A stretch of DNA of 29,791 nt from Treponema sp. (GTDB lineage: Bacteria; Spirochaetota; Spirochaetia; Treponematales; Breznakiellaceae), in assembly GCA_031254795.1 (NCBI GenBank), contig JAIRTS010000143.1, forward strand, positions 1 through 29,791. The letters are read 5' to 3'. Every line of letters begins with the position of its first letter. Position 1 is the first letter of the stretch. Position numbers and translations under genes: made by a program. This document shows, in pieces, positions 1 through 7,312 of this stretch. Below the pieces are notes generated by a model. That model made no database searches. It was not told where the DNA came from and was given only the letters and a program-made list of their open reading frames with translations.

Positions 1-33
1 TCGACAAAAACAGGGCAATGATCGGCAGGATGC

Positions 34-62
34 TTGCATCTGCGCGGCTAATACAGTAAACT
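34..62 (+). promoter_or_regulatory. Sigma-70-type promoter of the pseudouridine synthase gene
   Basis: A -35 box TTGCAT (34-39) and a -10 box TAAACT (57-62) are separated by exactly 17 bp. The ATG at 69 begins 7 nt after the last base of the -10 box, where transcription would be expected to start, and there is no Shine-Dalgarno sequence between the two. The mRNA is therefore predicted to be leaderless. The same geometry recurs before the NUDIX gene and trpS in this window. Confidence 0.6.
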
Positions 63-68
63 ATCCGC

Positions 69-782
69 ATGTCGTCAATCCGCTTGCAAACCTACCTCGC
101 CCATGCGGGAGTCGCCTCCCGCAGGGCTGCGGAGAAGCTCATCACAGACGAGCGCGTTTCCGTGAATGGAACAACCATTTCCGTTTTGGGAACAAAAGTC
201 AACGCGAGCGACGCGGTCTGCCTTGACGGAGTTCCGGTTGCCATTCAGACCAACTTGCTCTATCTTCTTCTCAACAAGCCGCCTGAATATATTTGCAGCT
301 CGTCGGACCCCCAGGGCAGGCGGCTTGCAAAAGACCTTCTTCCCACGCGCATTGAAACGCGGCTTTACAATGTCGGGCGGCTTGACTACCGTTCCTCCGG
401 TCTTATCATCTTCACCAATGACGGGGATTTTGCCGCAAAAATCAGCCACCCTTCTTCAAACATCGAAAAAGAGTACCTCGTAGAAGCGTCGAGACACATT
501 CCTGATACGGTCACCGACGATTTCCTGCGCGGTGTTATAATAGAAGGTGTGATCTATCAGGCGAAAAAAATTACCCGTATCGGCGGGAAAGCAATGCGGG
601 TGGTGTTAATAGAAGGGAAAAATCGAGAAATACGCCGCGTTTTTTCTTACTTTCATCTGCACCCTGTGGTGTTGCGGCGGATTCGTATTGGAAATGTATC
701 GCTCGGCAACTTGGTGGAAGGAGCGTCCCGTCCGCTTTCGCCAGAGGAAATTAAAGGTTTGATGAGGCGAAGCAACGGCTGA
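69..782 (+). CDS. RsuA/RluB-family rRNA pseudouridine synthase
   Basis: A 237-residue enzyme predicted to isomerise one uridine in rRNA to pseudouridine. Residues about 4-50 form an S4 RNA-binding domain (LQTYLAHAGVASRRAAEKLI), and the rest is the catalytic domain. The motif GRLDYRSSGL holds the catalytic Asp at residue 106; NKPPEY (69-74) and EGKNREIRR near residue 190 are typical of the RsuA/RluB/RluE/RluF branch. Whether it acts on 16S or 23S rRNA cannot be told from sequence alone, so no gene symbol is given. The gene stands alone, converges on the mannan genes with a 39 bp gap, and its start is set by a promoter that ends just before the ATG. Confidence 0.92.
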   Translation: MSSIRLQTYLAHAGVASRRAAEKLITDERVSVNGTTISVLGTKVNASDAVCLDGVPVAIQTNLLYLLLNKPPEYICSSSDPQGRRLAKDLLPTRIETRLYNVGRLDYRSSGLIIFTNDGDFAAKISHPSSNIEKEYLVEASRHIPDTVTDDFLRGVIIEGVIYQAKKITRIGGKAMRVVLIEGKNREIRRVFSYFHLHPVVLRRIRIGNVSLGNLVEGASRPLSPEEIKGLMRRSNG

Positions 783-821
783 ACATGAGAGAAGCGGAAC
801 CCGACGGAACGCCCGGCGTTT

Positions 822-3302
822 TCAAACCCCGCTTCCTTCTTGTCTCCGTCCCAAATTTTTCTTGATCAGCGCGATCCGTTGCTTCACCGAATCCTGCGAC
901 GTGAGCGGATCAACGGGTGTATTGAAACAGTAATCCAGCAGTCGCTCTACGCTGGTCTCCGCAACATGCAAACGGGTGTCGGACGATGCGTAGTAGATCA
1001 AAAGCCGTCCGTTTTCATCCGCAATGGCGCCATTCGTAAAAACCACATTGGACACGTCTCCTACCCGTTCCTCACCCTGAGGCGCAATCAGGTAACCACC
1101 GGGAGTCGCTATAACCTTGCGAGGATTGTCTAGGGCGGTGACAAACGCATAAATTACGTACCGAAGTCCGGCGGCCGTGCTGCGTACGCCATGCGCAATG
1201 TGGAGCCATCCTTTGTTCGTCTTGATGGGAACAGCACCCACGCCGTTTTTCGCCTCTTTGATGGTGTGGTATATTTTTTCGTCAAGAATGACTTCTTCTT
1301 TAACCTCGGCGTTCTCCATCATTTCTGAAAAACCGATGCAAATCCCGCCGCCCGAACCGGTCTCAATAAAACCATCCTGCGGACGGGTGTAAAACAGGTA
1401 TTTGCCGTCCACAAATTCAGGATGAAGCACAACGTTCCGTTGTTGCAAAGACGTAGTTTTAAGATCGGGCAGACGCCGCCACGTTTTCAGATCCTTGGTA
1501 CGGACAATACCCGCGCTGGCGGTCGCGCTTGAAGCGTCGCACTTCGGTGCGTTAGGATCCTTTCGCTCCGAGCAGAAAATGCCGTAGATCCAACCATCTT
1601 CATGGCGGGTCAAGCGCATATCGTAAACATTCACATCAGGATCAACGCCTTGATCAAGCAGAATAGGATAATCGTGGAACACAAAGTTGTCGACGCCATT
1701 GGGACTTTCCGCAACGGCGAAGAAGCTCTTGCGATCCGCTCCCTCAACACGCACTACCAGACAGTACCGTCCGTCAAGTTTTATCGCCCCGGCGTTGAAA
1801 GCGGCGTTGATCCCCATGCGTTCCATCAGATAAGGGTTTGTTTTGGGATCAAAATCATAGCGCCAGAAAAGGGGCGTATGATCCGCCGTAACAACCGGGT
1901 GCTTGTATCGCGTAAAGACGCCATTTCCCGGGCAACCCGATCCATCGGCGTAGTTGGGGATATTTTTTCGGGAAATCAAGGCGTAGTGTTCAGCTTTAAG
2001 CTGATTAATCCTCCGCTCGAACCATTTTATCATATGAACCTCCGATAAACGCCGCAACAACTCCATACAACTGCGCGCATTGTGATAAGGCGTCTTCCAA
2101 TTGCCGCCCTTAGGCCTGCTATAATCCGGCGTTCCTTGCGGAGAAACTGCCCAGAACCATTCGCCAGCTTGCGCATCCCTTTGCCACCTTTTTATCCACA
2201 ACCATTGACGATAAGAAGCGTCAAGAAATTTCTCGTCTTTTGAAAGCTGGTAGGCGTTAAAAAATCCAACCATAGCTTCAGCCTGGCACCACCAGACGCG
2301 GGTGCGGTCGCGGCGTCCAGATGGAGGGTTTTTCGCTCTGTCGTGAATTTCATTTTCCAGAGAGCCGCTCGTGGAGTCGAAGCCTTCCAGAAGCGTTACA
2401 TCCGCGACTTTCACTACAAGCGACTTGATTTTTTCGCAAAGCTGTTTATTCCCGGTCTCTTCAGCAGCCTCCCAAAGTAACCAGCTTGCCTCAATATCAT
2501 GCCCAAAGGAGATGACATCGGTCATCACCGACCAGTCTTTGGTGAAAAACAGATCGAGATGATAATCCGCTCCAAAAATACGCTCGGATGTCGCGGTGAT
2601 AAGACTTTCCAGGGAAGAACGTACCGTGTCATGCAAATCGACGCATTGGGGACGCAAGAATTTCACGGCGCGCGACAGACTTGTCCACGCCTCCATGACA
2701 TGCAGATTCGTATTCATTGACTTGTCGCAGTCAATGTCAACAGGCGACAGTTTCGTATCCGCAATGGCAGACCACTCTACGCTCAAGGCTTCGCAGTAGC
2801 CCTTGAGTTGATGATCCCGCGCATGGGTTTCCAGCAGGTTGAAAATGGCGAGAGCAGCGTCCAATATTGTCTCCGCGACATCCTTGCCGCGAAATTCAGC
2901 CACAGCGGAGGCAAATTCGGAAAGCCCATAAACCGCAAACGCCTGTCCGTAAATCTGCTTCCGGTCGTCCACCGGACTGCCGTCCTGAGCCGCAGTCCAA
3001 TACATTCCCCCATGCCGCTTGTCAAAAAAGGCTTTGTGCAAATAGGCGTACGCATAATCCGCGCCGGCGAGCAACGCAGGCTCCTTCAAAAACCGCGCGG
3101 CGGCGCTGTACGTCCAGAGGTGACGAGACACCATTACAACAGAACGAGGACATTTTGCGTCGCCAGCATTGTTGTTGTTCAAATTGCCGTAAAAGCCTCC
3201 GCTTGCGGTGTCACGCGCGTATTTCAACCAAAATGGCAGAATATTTCCCTGTAATTCATGAGACAGTTCATTCGCCCACTGTGTGAGGGTTATATTTTTC
3301 AT
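822..3302 (-). CDS. Fused mannobiose/cellobiose 2-epimerase and GH130 mannosylglucose phosphorylase
   Basis: An 826-residue two-enzyme protein. Residues 1-415 are an AGE-superfamily cellobiose/mannobiose 2-epimerase: SRHLWTYSAAAR (59-70), YGQAFAVYGLSEF (118-130), NTNLHVMEAW with H201, SFGHDIEASW with H268 and E271, WWCQAEA (338-344) and PYHNAR with H407, so the family's catalytic histidines are present. Residues about 424-826 are a GH130_1-type 4-O-beta-D-mannosyl-D-glucose phosphorylase, with NVYDMRLT giving the likely catalytic Asp561, then DRKSFFAVAESPNG, HPEFVDGKY and YYASSDTRLHVA. In known mannan pathways the first enzyme makes mannosyl-glucose from mannobiose and the second phosphorolyses it to mannose 1-phosphate and glucose. 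No signal peptide is seen, so it should be cytoplasmic. It follows the GH130_2 gene. Only a weak purine-rich stretch precedes the first ATG, whereas a clear GGAGG and ATG lie inside the gene at codon 424. The fusion could reflect a sequencing or assembly error. Confidence 0.93.
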   Translation of the reverse strand: MKNITLTQWANELSHELQGNILPFWLKYARDTASGGFYGNLNNNNAGDAKCPRSVVMVSRHLWTYSAAARFLKEPALLAGADYAYAYLHKAFFDKRHGGMYWTAAQDGSPVDDRKQIYGQAFAVYGLSEFASAVAEFRGKDVAETILDAALAIFNLLETHARDHQLKGYCEALSVEWSAIADTKLSPVDIDCDKSMNTNLHVMEAWTSLSRAVKFLRPQCVDLHDTVRSSLESLITATSERIFGADYHLDLFFTKDWSVMTDVISFGHDIEASWLLWEAAEETGNKQLCEKIKSLVVKVADVTLLEGFDSTSGSLENEIHDRAKNPPSGRRDRTRVWWCQAEAMVGFFNAYQLSKDEKFLDASYRQWLWIKRWQRDAQAGEWFWAVSPQGTPDYSRPKGGNWKTPYHNARSCMELLRRLSEVHMIKWFERRINQLKAEHYALISRKNIPNYADGSGCPGNGVFTRYKHPVVTADHTPLFWRYDFDPKTNPYLMERMGINAAFNAGAIKLDGRYCLVVRVEGADRKSFFAVAESPNGVDNFVFHDYPILLDQGVDPDVNVYDMRLTRHEDGWIYGIFCSERKDPNAPKCDASSATASAGIVRTKDLKTWRRLPDLKTTSLQQRNVVLHPEFVDGKYLFYTRPQDGFIETGSGGGICIGFSEMMENAEVKEEVILDEKIYHTIKEAKNGVGAVPIKTNKGWLHIAHGVRSTAAGLRYVIYAFVTALDNPRKVIATPGGYLIAPQGEERVGDVSNVVFTNGAIADENGRLLIYYASSDTRLHVAETSVERLLDYCFNTPVDPLTSQDSVKQRIALIKKNLGRRQEGSGV

Positions 3303-3318
3303 TTCTTTTCAACCATAG

Positions 3319-3370
3319 AGCTTGTTCCAAAACACGAACATTCATGTCCACGCTGGTTTTGGAATAGCTT
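3319..3370. repeat. Dispersed palindromic element, copy 1
   Basis: Left arm AGCTTGTTCCAAAAC (3319-3333) and right arm GGTTTTGGAATAGCTT (3355-3370) are near-perfect inverted repeats around a 21 nt centre. It lies in the 204 bp gap between the two mannan genes, 16 bp upstream of the start of the fused gene. The arms resemble the copies at 4635-4674 and 8366-8410. A second hairpin in the same gap pairs CACCGGC (3464-3470) with GCCGGTG (3493-3499). Nothing else is recognisable in the gap. Confidence 0.65.
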
Positions 3371-3506
3371 CATATAAAATAACACGGAACGCCCTCACCG
3401 CGAGGTCTACGCCGCTCTGTGCTTGAAGAAATTACCCGGTCATCCTCTCGCAAACATGGCTGCCACCGGCAACAACGGCATATCGTAGCGAAGCCGGTGA
3501 TATTTC

Positions 3507-4511
3507 CTATCCCTCGTTCTGTTTAATCCAGTCGACGATCTCATCAACCTTACCGAAAACCAATCCGGTAACCGTATCCGCGCAACCGTAGTATATGGCG
3601 ATCCGGTTAGTGGCTCCATCAACAAGAGCCGCACAGGGGAAGGCGACGTTAGGCACATCGCCCACACATTCGTAAAGTTTCTGCGGTGTGATGAGGTAGG
3701 GTTTCGGGCGGGCAATTACCTTCCACGGCTTGTCAAGATCAAGCAAACATGCGCTAAACGCATACACAAAACCATTGCAACTCGTTAAGACGCCATGGTA
3801 AAAAAGCAACCAGCCTTCACTCGTTTCAATCGGAGCGGGCCCCGCGCCGATCTTGGTGATCTGCCAACCGTCTGAGGGAGACATAACATGTCGATGCTTG
3901 CCCCAAAAGGTAAGGTCAGGACTCTCCGAATACACAATGTCTCCAAAAGGCGTATGTCCGGAATCACTTGGGCGGCTGAGCAAAGCGAAATTTCCGTTTA
4001 TTTTACGGGGAAAAAGCACGCCATTCCGGTTATATTGCATAAGGGGGTTTTCCAACTGATAGAATTTCTCAAAATCAAACGTATACCCCATGCCGATGCA
4101 TGCGCCGTGATAGCCGTTGCACCAGATAATATAGTAACGATCTTCTACAAACACCACTCGCGGATCATATTTATAATCAGAAGTGGGAAAATCGGGATCA
4201 TTTGGTCTAATAAAATTTATCGGCTCATCGGCTATCTTCCATTTGTAACCGTCATTGCTAAAGCCGGCGTGGATGTTCATTTGACGCGCCGTATCGTCAC
4301 AGCGGAACACGCCTGCAAACTGCGAGCCATCGCTTTTTTTAAAAGGTACAACCGCGCTGTTGAAAATGCTATTTGAATGGGCGGTTAAATTACGTGGAAT
4401 CACCGGATTGCCGGAATACCTCCACAACGGCGAATCTTGACTGACATCGCTCTCATTTTTTCTCTCTTCCCATGGAATATTCGGCAACGACGCGGCATTC
4501 TTTAAAGTCAT
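3507..4511 (-). CDS. GH130_2-type beta-1,4-mannooligosaccharide phosphorylase
   Basis: A 334-residue cytoplasmic glycoside phosphorylase. It should release mannose 1-phosphate from the end of beta-1,4-mannooligosaccharides using inorganic phosphate, shortening them towards mannobiose. Family marks are NPVIPRNL (35-42), SIFNSAVVPF (48-57), AGVFRCDD (66-73), YDPRVVFVEDRYY with the likely catalytic Asp116, CNGYHG, NGVLFPRKINGNFALLSRPSD, GAGPAPIETSEGWLLFYHGV and YYGCADTVTG. It resembles the RaMP2 type more than the GH130_1 domain next door, so the two GH130 units are not a recent duplication. The start is ATG at 4511, six bases after AGGAG; a TTG two codons upstream is less likely. It is the first gene of the mannan pair. 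No convincing promoter was found upstream. Exact substrate choice within GH130 is inferred. Confidence 0.9.
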   Translation of the reverse strand: MTLKNAASLPNIPWEERKNESDVSQDSPLWRYSGNPVIPRNLTAHSNSIFNSAVVPFKKSDGSQFAGVFRCDDTARQMNIHAGFSNDGYKWKIADEPINFIRPNDPDFPTSDYKYDPRVVFVEDRYYIIWCNGYHGACIGMGYTFDFEKFYQLENPLMQYNRNGVLFPRKINGNFALLSRPSDSGHTPFGDIVYSESPDLTFWGKHRHVMSPSDGWQITKIGAGPAPIETSEGWLLFYHGVLTSCNGFVYAFSACLLDLDKPWKVIARPKPYLITPQKLYECVGDVPNVAFPCAALVDGATNRIAIYYGCADTVTGLVFGKVDEIVDWIKQNEG

Positions 4512-4634
4512 GTACAACTCCTTTTAACAAATACTGTTTACAGAGTCCAACGAATCCTACTCTGCTTCAAAAAAGATTTTTTTACACGGATTTTCACTGA
4601 TTCACTGTGATTTTGTCATCAAAAATCCATATCC

Positions 4635-4674
4635 ATGAAAGCTGTTCCAAAACAGGTTTCGAAACAGCTTTCAT
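4635..4674. repeat. Dispersed palindromic element, copy 2
   Basis: Perfect 12 nt arms, ATGAAAGCTGTT (4635-4646) and AACAGCTTTCAT (4663-4674), enclose a 16 nt centre that contains CCAAAACAGG. It starts 14 bp past the stop codon of the last gene of the ribosomal cluster, on the side of the mannan genes. It may act as a transcript end or RNA-processing hairpin; the following stretch has a short TTTTT but no clear U-run right after the stem. Confidence 0.7.
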
Positions 4675-4687
4675 GCGTTCATACAGA

Positions 4688-4876
4688 TTATGAAACGGCT
4701 AACTTTTTCTTGCCATGTTTTATCGCGGCTTTACAAATCTTGCACACTTTCACTTTAGTATCATTTTCGCCTTTTTCTTCGTATAAAACCTTTACGGTAC
4801 GTTTGCAAAGCGGACATTCCGCCCTTCCGTGATTCGGCAATTCCTGTAAACCTTTTCCTCTATGCGCTTTTGACAT
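4688..4876 (-). CDS. Small four-cysteine (zinc-ribbon-like) protein at the end of the alpha operon
   Basis: A 62-residue basic protein with two CxxC pairs: CPLC (21-24) and CKIC (45-48), spaced by 20 residues, as in a zinc ribbon. The rest is Lys/Arg-rich, with tail KHGKKKLAVS. It begins 12 bp after rplQ, behind a GGGGGC Shine-Dalgarno-like stretch, so it is co-transcribed with the alpha operon. It matches no standard ribosomal protein I can name. A role in ribosome assembly, RNA binding or transcription is suggested only by size, charge, metal motif and context. It resembles small conserved proteins seen in treponemes, but that is from memory and not checked. Confidence 0.8.
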   Translation of the reverse strand: MSKAHRGKGLQELPNHGRAECPLCKRTVKVLYEEKGENDTKVKVCKICKAAIKHGKKKLAVS

Positions 4877-4888
4877 ACCCAGCCCCCT

Positions 4889-5365
4889 TTATGCCTTGCC
4901 AGCCTTTTTTTCCGCGCGGCCTCCAGATTTAGCGTCAGCTTTTTCCTTCTTGGCGACCTTTTTTTCTTCTTTTTTGGCTTTTTTGTCAGAAGTTTCCTCT
5001 GTATCCAACTTATAATCGACCAGTTCAAGGAGAACTATTTCCGCCGCGTCTCCGTTGCGCTCGCCGAGTTTCAGAACACGAGTGTAACCGCCGTTTCTGT
5101 CTTTCATGCGCGGACCAATGTCGGTAAACAATTTCGCCACCACGGCCTCGTCGTACAAACGGCTTGAGGCGATACGGCGATTATGCACCGAATCAATCTT
5201 CCCTCTGGTAATCAATTTCTCCGCAAAGCGTCTCACTTCCAGAGCCTTTGACTTGGTCGTTCTAATACGTTCATACCTAAACAGAGAAGTTATCATATTC
5301 CGAATCATGGCTTTCCGGTGGGCAGCCCTGCGGGCAAGCGGATTGAATCCTCTTCTATGCTTCAT
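4889..5365 (-). CDS. rplQ: 50S ribosomal protein L17 (bL17)
   Basis: A 158-residue L17, a large-subunit protein near the peptide exit tunnel. The conserved start MKHRRGFNPLARRAAHRKAM, then ITSLFRYERIRTTKSKA and ITRGK, define it. The usual body ends near residue 120; residues 121-158 form an extra tail rich in Lys, Ala and Glu. The ATG lies inside the 3' end of rpoA (11 bp overlap), suggesting translational coupling. Confidence 0.98.
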   Translation of the reverse strand: MKHRRGFNPLARRAAHRKAMIRNMITSLFRYERIRTTKSKALEVRRFAEKLITRGKIDSVHNRRIASSRLYDEAVVAKLFTDIGPRMKDRNGGYTRVLKLGERNGDAAEIVLLELVDYKLDTEETSDKKAKKEEKKVAKKEKADAKSGGRAEKKAGKA

Positions 5366-6410
5366 CTTGCACTTCCTTTTTTGCTGTGGTTTTTATCACA
5401 TGTTTCAAATTGCTGAAATCGGTTGTCCCCAGACTCAAGTTCCATTCCTTTAGCTTTTCTACAATTTCCTGCAAAGACTTTTTCCCAAAGTTACGCGCCT
5501 TATTCAAGTCGTCTTCGGTTTTTTGAATCAATTCACCTATGGTCTTAATATCCGCTCCTTTGAGACAATTATAGGAACGCACCGACAACTCAAGTTCTTC
5601 GATCTTTGTCTCAAGAATGGAACGCAACAAACTGTCGTTTTCATCCGGCGTATTGTCGGCGATCAAACCACCCTCATCAAAATTGATGAACACTGAGAAA
5701 TGATCCTTCGCTATCTTCGCGGCTTCAGCCACCGCGTCATCCGGCGTGACAGTTCCGTCCGTCCATACTTCAAGTGTCAGCTTGTCGTAATCGCTCCGCT
5801 GCCCCACACGAACCGGTTCAACCGTATACTTCACCTTCTTTACCGGCGAGTAAATGGCGTCCAACGGAATTGTCCCGATCTCTTCAATGGCTTCTTCATT
5901 CGCTTCGGACGGTACATACCCTCGCCCCAAGTCTATCTGAATTTCAAATTCAAGCGACGCATTATCCATCAATGTCATCACATGCTGTCCGGCGCTCATC
6001 ACCTCAACGAGTCCGGGTTTTACAAAATCATCGCTTTTCACTTCATGGGCACCTTTCCATTCATACAAGACTGTGGTCGAGTCCTGATCTTCAGACAGTT
6101 TCAAGCGAATCTTCTTTAAATTATTGATAACTTCCAGCGTATCCTCCACAATATTCGGTATATTCTCGAATTCGCTGGAAATAGTGTGAGCCGTCCCATC
6201 GCTATTGTAAGATGTCATCTTAATAGCGGAAATAGCATAACCTTGAATAGAAGACAAAAGTATCCGGCGCAAGGTATTCCCCATAGTCATACCCATTCCA
6301 GATTCAAATGGAGATACGGTAAATTTACCATAATTTTGGTTCAATTCGCTATGCTCAAAAGCTATTCCCTTTGGACGTTTAAATCCCTGAAGAAGATTTT
6401 TGCGGGCCAT
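5355..6410 (-). CDS. rpoA: DNA-directed RNA polymerase subunit alpha
   Basis: A 351-residue alpha subunit. The N-terminal dimerisation and assembly domain carries GNTLRRILLSS (44-54), and the C-terminal helix-hairpin domain spans about 268-328 (ELSVRSYNCLKGADIKTIGE). The reading frame stays open upstream to 6527, but the ATG at 6410 follows AGGAGACTCA and gives the normal N-terminus MARKNLLQGFKRPKG. Residues 329-351 are a short extra tail. The gene is separated from rpsD by 257 bp of hairpin-rich sequence and overlaps rplQ. Confidence 0.98.
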   Translation of the reverse strand: MARKNLLQGFKRPKGIAFEHSELNQNYGKFTVSPFESGMGMTMGNTLRRILLSSIQGYAISAIKMTSYNSDGTAHTISSEFENIPNIVEDTLEVINNLKKIRLKLSEDQDSTTVLYEWKGAHEVKSDDFVKPGLVEVMSAGQHVMTLMDNASLEFEIQIDLGRGYVPSEANEEAIEEIGTIPLDAIYSPVKKVKYTVEPVRVGQRSDYDKLTLEVWTDGTVTPDDAVAEAAKIAKDHFSVFINFDEGGLIADNTPDENDSLLRSILETKIEELELSVRSYNCLKGADIKTIGELIQKTEDDLNKARNFGKKSLQEIVEKLKEWNLSLGTTDFSNLKHVIKTTAKKEVQDEA

Positions 6411-6482
6411 TGAGTCTCCTTTTCTGCATTTTCTTATTAGGAGGGGAGCATATTTACATGCACAACAAAGGCTTGACTTTAC

Positions 6483-6642
6483 GCCAATCCCCTCGCTCCA
6501 GCCGCCTTCAGGACTACGTCCTTTCATTGGCTTCCGTTACCCTCACTTCTTAAAGTGATCTTCTACGTCGCCAATGTCAGGACAACAGACCTCAATACGA
6601 TAAATTCCCTATCGAACAACAGGTTTTTCCACGAAAAACCTG
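6483..6642 (-). promoter_or_regulatory. Hairpin-rich leader between rpsD and rpoA
   Basis: The 257 bp gap has several perfect inverted repeats in the direction of transcription. CAGGTTTTTC (6620-6629) pairs with GAAAAACCTG (6633-6642) around a 3 nt loop. TCACTT (6543-6548) pairs with AAGTGA (6553-6558). GCCAAT (6483-6488) pairs with ATTGGC (6526-6531) and encloses AGGAC/GTCCT (6510-6522). No long U-run follows the first stem. The gap could be a ribosomal-protein autoregulation site or a processing region; no known leader class was recognised. Confidence 0.45.
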
Positions 6643-6667
6643 CCGCTCTGCGATTCTGCCGGGTGGT

Positions 6668-7303
6668 TCATTTCGAATACAACTCAACGATCATCTGTTC
6701 TTTAATGTCCGCCAGATCAATAATATCATTACGACGAGGAACGGCCATGAATGTGCCTTTCATCGCGTCAGGGTCAAGTCGCAACCACGGCATTACTCCT
6801 GATTTGCCAAATTCCTTCAGCGCGTCTTTCACAAGAGAAAGATCCTTGCTCTTTTCATCAATAGCAATTTCATCTTCACGCTTCACCAGATAAGAAGGAA
6901 TATTCACCCGTTTCCCATTAACCGTAATATGTCCGTGCAGAACAAGCTGCCGCGCCTGCCTCCGGCTCACCGCAAAGCGCAATCGATAAACCACACTGTC
7001 AAGACGGCATTCAAGAAGCGCAAACAAATTTTCACCGGTAATCCCCGGCATACGCAACGCTCTCTCGAAGAACAATTTGAACTGTTTCTCCTGCATCCCA
7101 TAAATTCGTTTGAGCTTCTGTTTCTCGCGGAGTTGAATGCCGTAATCGGAACGTTTCCCCATCCGGGCTTTCGGATCTTTTCCAGGAGCAGCCCGTTTTT
7201 TGTTAACCGGACATTTATCACTTTTGCACCTGTCGCCTTTGAGCATCAGTTTTTTCTGCTCAGTGCGGCATAAACGGCACACAGGACCTGTATATCGCGC
7301 CAT
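6668..7303 (-). CDS. rpsD: 30S ribosomal protein S4 (uS4), zinc-binding form
   Basis: A 211-residue S4, a primary 16S-binding assembly protein and in many bacteria the autoregulator of the alpha operon. The N-terminal zinc site is complete: C9, C12, C26 and C31 (CRLC, then CKSDKC), making this the C+ form. An S4 domain follows (ECRLDSVVYRLRFAVSRRQARQLV, HGHITVNGKRVNIPSYLVK). It starts 9 bp after rpsK. Confidence 0.98.
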   Translation of the reverse strand: MARYTGPVCRLCRTEQKKLMLKGDRCKSDKCPVNKKRAAPGKDPKARMGKRSDYGIQLREKQKLKRIYGMQEKQFKLFFERALRMPGITGENLFALLECRLDSVVYRLRFAVSRRQARQLVLHGHITVNGKRVNIPSYLVKREDEIAIDEKSKDLSLVKDALKEFGKSGVMPWLRLDPDAMKGTFMAVPRRNDIIDLADIKEQMIVELYSK

Positions 7304-7312
7304 GCTTTCTCC

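Noticed and set aside
1..70. A minus-strand ATG at 68-70 opening a short hydrophobic frame (MRIVYCISRADASILPIIAL) that runs off the left edge, overlapping the start codon of the pseudouridine synthase.
   Set aside because: Only 23 codons are visible, no ribosome site lies close upstream, and it would collide with the promoter of the opposite gene. It may be real, but the window does not support it.
808..824. AACGCC-C-GGCGTT dyad followed by TTTC after the pseudouridine synthase, a possible terminator.
   Set aside because: The usable stem is only five pairs and the T-run is short.
4518..4687. Searched for a sigma-70 promoter of the mannan genes.
   Set aside because: Several loose candidates such as TTGGAC-17-TTAAAA were seen, but the last would place the transcript start beyond the ribosome site, so none is reported.
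5700..6127. Overlapping plus-strand frames opposite rpoA.
   Set aside because: Shadows of rpoA, which is complete and conserved.
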